From Dimorphilus gyrociliatus (lineage: Eukaryota; Annelida; Polychaeta; Dinophilidae), in contig CAJFCJ010000010.1 in NCBI GenBank assembly GCA_904063045.1, positions 930,001-994,000 of the forward strand: a stretch of DNA of 64,000 nucleotides, written 5' to 3'. This document shows positions 26,064-36,802 of this stretch, piece by piece. Positions within the stretch are counted from its first letter, which is position 1, and every line of letters begins with the position of its first letter. A program made the position numbers and the translations under genes. The notes beneath the pieces were generated by a model. The model searched no databases. It saw only the letters and a list, made by a program, of their open reading frames with translations, and was not told the origin of the DNA.

Positions 26064-27018
26064 TTACAACAGTTCATTTGCAGTTTGTAATTCTTGAATC
26101 TTCTCCTGTGTTTTAGTCATCCATTCGTCGTATCTCGCTTGCCAGTTTAATTGAGTCTATTTAAAGATTTTAAAGTTGATTGTGTGATCAAATAGAAGTA
26201 TATTTAGAAGGTAAAAGTCTAAATATAAACCTCAGCCTTTATCTTTTTCACGTTTTCGCACCAGGTTGCCTCTTTTACACTTAATTCGTCGAATAATTCG
26301 GAAACTTTTTTCTAAGTGAACGAAACCAAAAGACTTAGTTTAGCTATAAAAACGTCTATTATCAATTAGTGTAGAGATTGATTAAAGACTAAAGAGATTA
26401 ATAACTTACAGTGAGATCTTCGTTTTCCAATTGTAAAGCAAATTTATCATCATTTAACTCTTTTATAATACCTTTTAACTTTCGAATCTCTTCTTCGTGA
26501 TTGCATTGAAATTTGGTTTCCTTATTTTGCTTTGAGAGATAATTTTCCCTTTCGATCTCTAAATCACTGATTTTACGATAAAGAACTGAAATCTCTTCTT
26601 CGTGGTTGCATTTATTGTTAAGCTTCTTATTTTGATTATCTTCTCCTCTTTCCAGAGAAGAGTTAGAAGTTGAGGAATTTCTTCTATAACAAACACAAAA
26701 TTCCATCTCTAAAGAACAAGCCCATTCAGAGAATGATTAAGCTAATAAGTATACCGTTGTATTCCGCATTGCACGTACTCCTTCTCTTTTCTAAGGACTG
26801 TTGTGTTTTTGGCTCTACGCAATTCATCCAATTTTCTCTTATACGATGTAATTTCAGATTCCATCTAGAGCAATAGATGGCGTTCAATATATTTTTAGTA
26901 TATGTAAAGAATTGGAGATTTTTAAGGTACGAACCTCTTTAACCTTGCCTCTCAAAAGGGCAACCTCGTTAGTAAGGGAAACTTCCTTTTCGGCCTTGCC
27001 TTTATATCTCGACATCAT
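26064..27018 (-). CDS. Coiled-coil protein of unknown family
   Basis: Five exons (27018-26935, 26864-26755, 26683-26410, 26311-26231, 26156-26064) join to 213 residues. There is no signal peptide or membrane segment. The sequence is highly charged and mostly helical with heptad character from about residue 12 onward. A Ser/Asn-rich break (NSSTSNSSLERGEDN) lies near residue 70. Two adjacent segments share the pattern CNHEEEI..L...I..L, so about 35 residues appear duplicated. The C-terminus (WQARYDEWMTKTQEKIQELQ) looks conserved in character, but I cannot name the family. A cytoskeletal, centrosomal or scaffold role would be a guess. The first intron begins GTTCGT, forced by phase. Exon 3 is taken from the acceptor TTATAG because only that restores the phase-2 junction. 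Confidence 0.75.
26873..26884 (+). promoter_or_regulatory. CTCF-like core motif
   Basis: ATAGATGGCGTT lies within intron 1 of the coiled-coil gene, about 130 bases from its start codon. It is one of the five recurrent 12-mers. Confidence 0.4.
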
Positions 27019-27463
27019 TTAAATGATTTAAGCGACAATTTAGTCGTTTTACTCTCAAACATGAACCAGTCAATGGTCCGTACAAGCGGCTTGGAGACAA
27101 TCTTCATTATATTACGAATCGATAGTTGGCCAGCAATCAATAGGGAATAGTTAGGAGCGTTATAAAAATATAATAAATAATGCACTAACGCCATCTAGTA
27201 TCAAAATGATGTATGAGCAATAGTTTATTTATTTTAATATAAGATTAAAAAATGATAATAATAATATAAAACTGTTCTAATTTCCAACTAAGAATCACAA
27301 TTATCTTCACTAAGAAACATATTTTTTTCATTTATAAATAATATCTATGATAGAAGGGAGTCGTTGTGTCAATATTGAGAAACGTTTAAGATGAGTTTCC
27401 TCTCATTGTATTTTGCCATAATAAATATCACTTCCTGAGACATCATCTGGTCCCTATCGTTGA
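27019..27463. other. Intergenic region upstream of the coiled-coil gene
   Basis: Should contain the promoter of the leftward coiled-coil gene and the 3' end of the next leftward gene. It holds a CTCF-like 12-mer at 27187. The stretch at 27060-27180 is less AT-biased, as expected for a promoter. Confidence 0.5.
27187..27198 (-). promoter_or_regulatory. CTCF-like core motif
   Basis: AACGCCATCTAG lies between the coiled-coil gene and the 27.5-28.6 kb gene. It is one of the five recurrent 12-mers and sits about 170 bases upstream of the coiled-coil ATG. Confidence 0.4.
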
Positions 27464-28614
27464 TTACAAATCTCTAATTGAAAACTTCTTTTCTATTTTT
27501 TCACCCACAAGTAACTCTAATTGATCGTACGGTTGGGTAGTTGGATAACCGGTGATATTATATTCTCCGTTCGCTCTTAATCTATTATCCCTAATTACGT
27601 ACCAACCGCGATGCATATAGGGATTCAATTTAAAGTTGATAACGTTTAATTTCGAATGATTATCAATATTAAAATACAAATAGCCTGCTAAACCTCTGTA
27701 GTCTGAAGGATTTTTTATAGTTATATTTAATAGGCCTGGAATTGCTTTTATTACATTAAAGTCGAAATCTCTTGTAGGGGCTAGCATTGGAAACTTTTCA
27801 AAGTTCATTCCCAACTTAGCAATACCTTCTGTTGTAACGGCCCTCAGCGTTAAGTTCATTAGGCTATTTGGCCAATGATTTTTTATATCTAAGATAAAAT
27901 CATCTATTCCTTTTTGTGCCGCCGTCTTTTTGATCTCTCTAATCAATTTGCTATTTGTTTCATTATAATGGAAAACCGGATGAGTGTATCTCCTTTCATT
28001 GTATTTAGTCCATTCATCCAGAGAGAAACAAATTCTTTCGTATTCCTTATCATTGACTACGCTTATCCTTTTATGCATTTTTTTATGACAACGTGGGCAA
28101 TCGGCGAATTTGTTTATGGTAAGGTGATAAGCCTTAAGGAAGCCTTTAAAAACCTTTTCAGAGTCTTTATCCGAATAATATTTACTTATTAAGGGTATCC
28201 TTATTTTAGCGTATTTTTTACCATGCTCTTTTTCAGTAGTAGGTTGCAACTCCCAGTTAAAAGCTTTAAAGAAGTAAGTATGGGATATCCTCTTACCCCT
28301 ATTCCTAAATAATTCAACCCCATCGTTAACAAAATTTGTACATGCAGAGTTAACAACCCTCCATTCTATTTTTATAGGTTGAAATAGTTGAAAATATAAT
28401 GATACATTGTTTAGTTTGACTTTCCCATTATTAAGGGGAACGCTAAACTTAAAGTTTTTCTTTTCATTGATTGAATCCGTATCAATAAATTTGAACTGTA
28501 AAGAAGCCTTTTCAGAACAAAGATGAGATGGTATTGACCACGTAAGAAGAACTTGATCTGGTGTTAAAGAAGAGTAGATTTCCTTGTCACAAATGTTAAG
28601 CTTAAAGTTTAAAT
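27464..28614 (-). CDS. Unknown, probably secreted protein (main exon)
   Basis: A 1.15 kb open exon reads from an acceptor (CTGTCTCCAAACAG) at 28615 to a stop at 27464. I do not recognise the family. The product is rich in beta-strand-like stretches and has several N-glycosylation sequons (NLT, NIT, NET). A central CxxC (DCPRCHKK) occurs near residue 182 of the joined model. The C-terminal third has repeated strand-like segments (FDFNVIKAIPGLLNITI, YRGLAGYLYFNI) resembling an extracellular beta-sandwich. No in-frame ATG precedes the exon, so an upstream exon is needed. The candidate at 31063-30994 supplies a start codon, a hydrophobic leader and the required phase, giving 406 residues in total. 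Confidence 0.7.
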
Positions 28615-30613
28615 CTGTTTGGAGACAGTGGAACACGATATCATTTTTGTATATAAAATTATGATTAGAATGAAAACATAGTAGAACTAAATGGAAATTT
28701 ATTAACTTAAACTGCGTATTGCATAATTAATCCTTATTTTTCGGGCTTTTAGTTTCCGATTAGATTATACCTTTTCATTAATTTCATTCGCTTCATATTA
28801 TATCTTCTATGTCAGTAGATAAAAAGGAAACAAGGCAAGAAACGAAGAAGGTGTTTTAATGAGATAAAAATAGTGAAAAAAAACGACAGGCATCTAAAAG
28901 GTTCACTAAGAGGAATACGTTTTAAAAAGGTGTAAAGGTTTCGTAAGCCTTTTAATAGTAAATTATAGGCCGAATGGAATTAAGTCCGCAGGCGCCTTCT
29001 GAGCTCTTAGTACGTCGTAAATTATAAAATCTTTATATAGCTATATATCTATATGACACATCCATATACAGTAAACTGTATATTTATAAGAATAATGGAC
29101 AATAAGAGATTGAAAAGCGAAATTGTTCAATTAATTTTCTCGTTTTAAGTGTCAAAAATCTTGAAACAGCCATTCTCTTACAAGTAATGATATAATACAG
29201 AAACTTGAAGCTCTTACAGCGGACACTTGTTTGTAGAAAAGTATAAAGAAGTTTATTCTTAAAATAAAAGATTAAATAGCTATTATCTTCTTTTAAAGAC
29301 TGTTATAAAATATATACAATTGATTTATTCAGTTGGAAACATATAGCTGGTATTTACGTATATATCATCTTATGTATAATATATAATATCTTCCTACAAA
29401 TACTTGTTTATACAATGAAAACGAATACAAAAATCTAGTTTATTTGGATTCCTTTTACAGTCTTAAATCAATTTATAATTATAATTGAATGAAAATTATA
29501 TACATGTAATAGAAGGTTGTTTGATCTCAAATTATATCTTCAAGTTCTCTTATATTTATTGATCTTCTTATCATATTGTAATTGTTTTTTTTTTGTTCGT
29601 ATTTTCGTATATAGGTTGAAATAACCCTTTCCCCACCAATTATTAATAAACACTTCAAAATATTTCATTACAATCTATGGATTAGTTTGCTAAATCAAAG
29701 TGATGAAGCTGTACGTAGATATCTAGTTGACCTATATACTACTGTCACAACAATCCTTTCGTTACTGGTCTATTTAAACCATACTTTCCCCACTATTTAG
29801 ACTAGTTGAAATCATCGTCCTACTATAAGGATGTATAGGAAAGCGAATGCGTGAGTTAGTGAGCGAGCGAGTGAAAATGAGGTAGGAAAGGAGAGAGAGA
29901 GAAAGATAACAAAACTATTTATAAAATTGTCAAATTATCTATTAGGCCTATTCGGGGAAAATTAGATTTTCTTTATTTGTATAAATTTTATACAAATACG
30001 TGAAAGAAATGATTGAAAATATTTTACAAGATTGATGCTGTTTATAGGAAACAGAAAATAAAGTAAATAAATTAGTGGGAATTCTTTTCAATTATAATGC
30101 GTAACGTAAAGCGTAATTAGCCTTAATCCGGGTGTAATGGAGAAGCTGTGTTACCATACTTTGTTCCTGCCAAAACAGATATATAGAAATGGGACTTTAG
30201 GACACTGATCTGGAAAAAGATAAAAGAAGGAAAGAAAGAAAAAAAGAATCTTATTCTTCTTAGCTTTTTTCTTTGTTTGGAGAAAGAGACAATAACTTCC
30301 CAAATCGACTATATAAAAACTAATAAATCAAGAATCAGTATGTAATTTAAGTTATTTAAATGGTGCCAAAGTTAAATTTATAACTAACTCTAACTTAAAA
30401 CGGATATTTATTGTTTTTATGAAAACTTTTATAAAACTTTTATCAAAGAGCTTGAAACAAAGTTAATACAAAAACTTCTTATATTTCAAGGTGAAAAAAA
30501 AGCAGAGTGTATAAAAAAGGTACAAAGGTAAAAAGAAATGTTGGAGGAGGAGGAAGGGCAGAGAGAGAAAGAAGAAAATGAAAGAGAGTAAGAAATGGTA
30601 GAGGTATATACAG

Positions 30614-30658
<45 letters not shown>

Positions 30659-30993
30659 CGAGAGGAAGAAAGAAAGTTAAGGGAAAATAGAGAAGAGGAA
30701 AGGGGGTGAGGAGAAGTATAAATATGAAGGGAAAAAAGAAAACAAAGGATATATTTATACAAAAACTTTGTTTTAAATAATCGATACGAAAATGTTAAAA
30801 TAAACGAATTGGGGAGGTTAAATAAGACTAAAAGAAATAAACAATAAATGCATATATTACACATATGTATATATATGTAGATATAGCTGTATATTTTTCT
30901 ATATGAGTGCAAAGGATTGGTGTAACGTGAACGTTATACTTTCTTGCCTACATTGAGATAATGAATCCAAAAATGAAAAAAAAGAAAACTTAC
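28615..30993 (-). other. Probable 2.4 kb intron or upstream region
   Basis: Lies between the unknown gene's main exon and its proposed leader exon. It holds a compound TA/GA microsatellite at 30612-30658 and TA-rich tracts near 29040-29100. No coding sequence could be supported; a long minus-strand frame over 30463-30912 is repeat translation. Confidence 0.5.
30612..30658. repeat. Compound (TA)n(GA)n microsatellite
   Basis: A TA run passes directly into a GA run and is preceded by TATACAG. This combines the two commonest repeat types in the window. Confidence 0.9.
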
Positions 30994-31063
30994 CTATTTT
31001 AGTAGAAATAATGACGATAAAATTGAATTTAAATATCAATAAGAAACCACTAAAATTCTTCAT
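30994..31063 (-). CDS. Candidate leader exon of the 27.5-28.6 kb gene
   Basis: ATG at 31063 opens 23 codons (MKNFSGFLLIFKFNFIVIIS and three more), followed by a strong GTAAGT donor in phase 1. The downstream main exon needs exactly a phase-1 partner, and the joined codon reads Asp. The hydrophobic stretch suits a signal peptide for the glycosylated-looking product. The link spans about 2.4 kb and rests only on phase and plausibility. A nearer first exon cannot be excluded. Confidence 0.45.
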
Positions 31064-33828
31064 TTTTTAATCTTCTTTTCACTCTTCCGAAAGTATTTAT
31101 TTTCATAAAAAATATGATGAAATTCTTTGTATATTTTCTCTCTTCTTTTTAATTTATTTCGTTTATAGAAATATAGAGAAACAAAATAAAACGTTGCAAA
31201 AAAATATATATAACTAAAAAGTATAAACGAAAATATAAAGTTCTGCAAAACGCTCTTCAGCTCCGCTTTATCCTGGGTATCCAGCCGTTCGAATAGCGAA
31301 AACCGTAAAGCCGCTTTGGCTATAATAGTTCGCACTTTTGTAGATGTTCTGTGTAGGCTTTGCCACACGCTTAAAAGGGGAATTGGAACCAGTCTATATA
31401 TCGAATTTTCTTTCTCTCCTTCTCTCTCTCCATCTCTCCCTTTGCTTGTCTGTCTATCTCACTCCCACTATTTCCCTCTGGTTCTTTTGTACTTCCGTCT
31501 CCTTCAACTGTACCAAATCTCATAATTATGTAATTTTAACCTTTGCTTATTTATTCTTTTTTCATCTAGCCAGTAAGAAGTAACACACTATTTAGAATCT
31601 GGTTCTCTCCAACAGAGAGCGCGCCTTTTTTCTATATTCAAAAAGACGAAAAGGCCTATCAATGCTAGTCTTGTGTTTACAGCTGCGGAAATTGATTTAA
31701 TATAGTGCAACATCTGATTAGTTTGTTTTAAGATTATTGGCTTTACCTATATTTTTTTCTTTATAGTATGAATTTCATAGTAAAGTAGAAAGATTAAAGC
31801 TAAAGGCTTTCCTGTTTATTATAAACAGGCAATTTTTCTTTCTCTTGTGGCAGCGAATTTGTTTAATTTCGTTTACGTTCTATAAATCTTCTTTTACTAT
31901 TTGAAATGGCCCGGAAAAACTTTCATACAAAATGAAAAATATCTTAACTACTTACCGCACGTGCATACATTAGCTATAAAAGAACAGATACCAATATACA
32001 GTATACACTTTTGATATATGTTATTAAAATTCGTAAATATATGATTTTTAATATAGAATTTTGATTGGAATATAGCAACAACAACGACAGAATAATATAG
32101 TGTCATGCTTCACCTATTGGAACAAATTGCACTTAAAGACTGTGAATTTAAAACGTTTAGTTTATATTATAATAGAAAGAAATTTAATTAACAAGTTATT
32201 TAACTTTTCTACGTTTTTATATTACAGTATAATATTCCATTTTTTTTTATTCTGCAAAAAAAGTCCTTGAAACGCCCATCTAGGCACGTTAAGTTTGGAG
32301 GTTTCCAATTTCAGTTTGTCATCTTGACAACTATGACTCCTTTTTTCCGCAAAAGGATACTCTATATCACATTAGACATGGTAGTTTATTTTGAAAAAAA
32401 TAAGTTTGCCTCACAACATAAATAAATAGAATTGGGAGAAAAGTTAGAAAAGGCGAAATATACTCATCAATGAAAGAAGAATAGACGGAAGAATCAATTA
32501 ATATGGAACAAATCAAAATGTTAAGCCGTATTTAACATACATCATTCCATATTTGGTAATCTCATAGGGCATAACAAAATGAATAAAAGAGGGAAAAAAA
32601 AGTGAAAACAACCTTTATTGAAGGTGTTAAATAGTTGAATGAAAAGCCCTGAGGTTATGTTATAGATTTCAGTAAAAGATTAACCCATTTATGTCAAGTC
32701 ACGCAATTAGTGCATAAAATTGCGGCATACGGTAAACTGCATCATGAATTATTACGGGTGAATCGCCTAAAGCTAATGAGTATCTTTTTTGTGTAACGTA
32801 CATCTTCTCTTTTACATAACGGGAATCTCTTCTTTGCTTCTCTGCTGTTTTTTCCAGGTATAAATATAGATTTCACATAAATTCAAAAACATTAAACATC
32901 TGTGTTGCATTTGAAAAAAAAGTACTAAGTACACAAAGTACGTTACGTAATATGCTCAAGCTTCTCTTTACACCGAATATTAAATACCTATAAATTTTAG
33001 CAAATGGTTAACTTAAGGAAAACTAAGTCTAAAGAAAACAGATTAAGTGGATTATTATGGAGAAAAGCATGATGTACAATTTGTTGTTGTATCTACAATT
33101 TAAATTGGTTTTAGTATAAAATACATTGAAAAACATTTTAAAGAACAGAGAAGTGATAAAAATAAAAAATTAGAGGATAATTTTTTTGGCAATCTTTCAA
33201 AATTTGTATTACGTACAACTTCCGGGCAGTAAACAAGATGGTATTTGCATAAAAAAAAATCCGCTAAATTTTCTTTCTTTTCTCTCTCTCTCTCTCCCTC
33301 TCTCTCTCTTTCTCTTTATACCGTTTTAATTTGGTCTAGTGAGCTACTGATTTTTTTCTTTTTTGTCCATTATTACGTTTTGTACCTATAAATAGATTTT
33401 ATAAGCATATGATTTTTTTCCCTCCTATACTATATTTTTATTGTAATAAGATCGATTAACCCTATATCAGTTGGGGTGAAGTTAGTAAACAAACTCTTAC
33501 AGAATATTGTCCAGATCAGATGCAGGTGTAGGAACCGATTTGCCAAAGAGCAAGTGGCTTTTGTCAGTTTTTATCCTACTGCAACTCAAAATAAACTTTT
33601 TCCTCCCTTTCTGAGTTTACTTGACAGATTCTTTAGTTCATTTAAACTTAACAGCTTTTTCTTTTTTATATGCAAATTTTTGGCATTATTTTTATTATGA
33701 ATTAAAATCGAAGAAAAAACTTTTATTGACTTTTTTTTTTATTAAAAAAAAAGATATTAACTTTTTTTACAATTAAAGAGAGAAAACAAGGAAGATTTTT
33801 TATTAAAAACTTTTAACTATCGTATATT

Positions 33829-33840
33829 AAGCGCCACCTA
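33829..33840 (-). promoter_or_regulatory. CTCF-like variant motif
   Basis: AAGCGCCACCTA is the reverse of TAGGTGGCGCTT, which matches the AGRKGGCGC core with G at the variable position. It lies about 1.5 kb upstream of the C1q gene. Confidence 0.35.
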
Positions 33841-34781
33841 ACAACAAATTTTGCATTGAATAAACACTGCTAGAAACATTATGGAATCGTTGTACGTAGT
33901 AAAGTTAAATATGGGAGGTGAAATGGAGGAAATTGGTCATATTTAATGGAAATGTGACAGTGTCAAATAAAGTTTTATACAGAGAAAATCATAAGCTATT
34001 ATATAAGTTTATCATAGAAGGTGAAAAATGACAAGTTCTTCAGTGAACAATAACAATTTGAACAAGATTAGCTATTGGACAAATTGCAACCAATCACGAT
34101 AGGGCGTCGAACCGTCTATTTATGTTAGTTTCAAGACACGTCTCTTTCTAGCTGCTATATTTCGACTTTTTCACTGAAAAGTTGTGTAAGTAACATTTTC
34201 TTTAATCAAAAATTTTTTTATTTGAAAGATTTTCCAATTATTTCCTTTAATGAAAAAGCTTTCATTCTCTAATTCCCCCCCCCTATTTTTACTTTTAAAT
34301 CTCTTCTTTCATTCATCTTTTTTTCTGTAGTGTGTAAAAATTTTAAAGCATATACAATTATCTAACTATAAAGAATAGTTAAGTACAAATCAATCGATTA
34401 ATCGATCGATTGATTAATTAATTTATTTATTCATTCTATTAAAAAAGAAAATAGTTTATTAATTTCTGTTTTTAAAAAAAAAATATTAATAACAAAAAAA
34501 AAATGAAAATCGTTTTTGTTGAAAAATGTTGATTTGTTTAAAATAGGATATTCTTCTTTTCAATTACTCTTTCAAATATTTTCTGATACAGTAAAAGAGT
34601 GTTTTCATCTTAAAAACACTAAATAGGAAATTAATAGCTGTACATTTGAAAGCTGTACACAAATTACGTTTGCATACATAATGACCTTTGTAAATTAATC
34701 GATTTATATGAAAAATGTTGAATTTACATTAATTAGGCACTCTGATTGTTTTCATTTTTCATCAAAAGTTTCATTTTATTC

Positions 34782-34820
34782 TTCTCTCTTTTCTCTTCTC
34801 TTCTCTTCTCTTCTCTTTTC
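34782..34820. repeat. (TCTCT)n-type repeat
   Basis: Tandem TTCTC units upstream of the C1q gene. Confidence 0.85.
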
Positions 34821-35368
34821 ATGTAATCTATATTTATTTTATTTTAGTAAAAAAAAATATTTCCGCATAAATTAACAGTAAATAAATAAAAGCTTCGACG
34901 GTTACGCATGACAGAACATCTCAATTAGTTTGCCTTTTTTCTCCTTCTATTTACGTGATTACGTTCTATGTCGTTTTACCAATACATCAATACTTTCGGG
35001 AAAATTGCTTCACCCTATACAATTGATAAAAAGTAAACGGTTTGTCATTTCTGACGTATGTAGTCGGGAGGCAATATTTCTTGAGAAAAGGAGTAATGCC
35101 AAGGTCAATTCTAAGGAGACAAACCGAAAAATACGCGACATACTCTACGTCTTCACAAAAGAATTATTATCAATAGCTGACTGACTGGCCCGTATGAAAG
35201 AGTTGATGGGCTGAAGGGGAAATAGTGACGGTAAAATCGCTTAGTGCAGTAAACTAGGGAATCGAAGCTGCGTACTCGTCCGTCTTTCTTGTCGGAAAGT
35301 TTTTCTATAATTATAGTTATTGAATATAGGGCTATTTTTCTTCCTTCTAGATTAGCTTGGAAGAAAAT

Positions 35369-36759
35369 ATGCATTGGATTAGATTGATCTGTTCGATTAC
35401 CTTTATGATTACGCTACTGAGCGTCTCTGTACCAGTTGATGCAAGAAAGAAAAGAGACAAGGAAAAGAAGAAGCGCAAAGATTTGGTGGAAAACGGAAAA
35501 TGCCAATTACAGGTTGCATGCGAAGAATTCGGCGATTACTCAGTTAGAGTTCCAGTAAAGGGACCTAGAGGACCTCAAGGATTACCAGGAGAGAAGGGCA
35601 GTCGAGGTGAAGCTGGAAATCCAGGAAGTATCGGAACTCCAGGTAACACAACCTTTCATTTTTCATGTTAAATTGATGATCATTGATTTCTTTTATTGAT
35701 TTTTAATCGATCGTTCACACGCTGCTTGATTGCTTTCTCTTGTTGAAACGATTGATTGGCAAAGAGTATATTTTAACATTAGAAAGGTTTAAGGATGTTT
35801 ATGTGGAAAATTTAGTATATTATTCAATGTTTATTCCAACAATTATTTAATTATTGTCAATTTCCCAACCAACAATCTGCCAGAAACTTAAAACTTCAAT
35901 CTTTTGAAAATTTTTATATTTTAAAGTCATAATAGAATAATCTCTTTTTCGATAAATCACCCATTTTCATTACTTATTAAATATGAAAAAGTAGACGCCT
36001 TTATCAAAACCAAATCTCCATACAATATTAGGAAGTATTGTTATTCTATAAGCTCGATGCCATCAAAATTCATCGCTAGATATTGGTGAGAGTAGAAGCA
36101 GGGAGCCATTGGGTATTAAGCAATTCGTCCAACTCAAAGACCAATAAAACTACTAGATTACAACCATTTTAGGTTTAAAGTTAAGTCAGAATCGTCTATT
36201 AATTTTTACTTTATTCACCTCTATCTCTTGAAGAGCCTCTCATTTCAGTGATTTGACAAGTGACGCCTTAACTGTAATGCCTGCGGGGTAGAGCTTGTTC
36301 GCAAATGGGGATACCACTAGAGATAATTCTGCAGTAAATATTCTAGAAAAGATATAATCAAACGAATATTATAAAGTTTGTTTAGACAGCGTGTTTTGTC
36401 ATATCTTCTCCAAATAATTCAGTAATTTTAAGTAAATCCCTTAAAAGATTGTAAAGATACATCTGCTTTTTTTTCTTCAAAGAAAGAAAGATATATATTT
36501 ATATTGTAAGAGAGCGAGAGAGAGAGAGAGAAAGAGAGAAAGAAAGAGAGAAATATAGTGAGAGAAAGCACATTGGGAAGGAAAAAGTAAAGATAAACCA
36601 AGGGGAAAAAGCCAGAGAAGCAAGAAGGGAAAATGCTTTTCTTTTTATACGTCTTCCCTTTTAGCACCAACATGAATTTTTGAGAAGTTTCTTAGACTGT
36701 TTCATTAAATTTTTTACTACTAATTTTATATATAGATCTATATACTGCATATATATATA

Positions 36760-36802
<43 letters not shown>

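Larger units (their letters stand above)
31064..35368. other. Large gene-poor interval
   Basis: About 4.3 kb without a gene I can model. A less AT-biased island at 31230-31372 (minus strand) reads as a helical open segment and is described under findings. Also present: CT-rich runs at about 31410-31500 and 33280-33320, a CTCF-like variant at 33829 and a (TCTCT)n repeat at 34782-34820. The last 450 bases before the C1q start are more balanced in composition and are probably its promoter and 5' UTR. An AG acceptor at 35350 may end a 5' UTR intron. Confidence 0.5.

Noticed and set aside
28615-28636. A GTG start for the unknown gene's main exon
   Set aside because: Animals rarely start at GTG, and a good acceptor lies just inside, so the upstream bases are better read as intron.
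10561-30167. Shared 14-mer CCATACTTTGTTCC at 10561 and 30154, each followed by ATGGGACTT
   Set aside because: The spacing between the two pieces differs and flanks do not align; with biased composition, a chance match is plausible.
30463-30912. 149-codon minus-strand open frame
   Set aside because: It is the translation of the compound TA/GA microsatellite and flanking purine-rich DNA (Tyr-Ile and Ser-Leu runs), with no domain character or splice partners.
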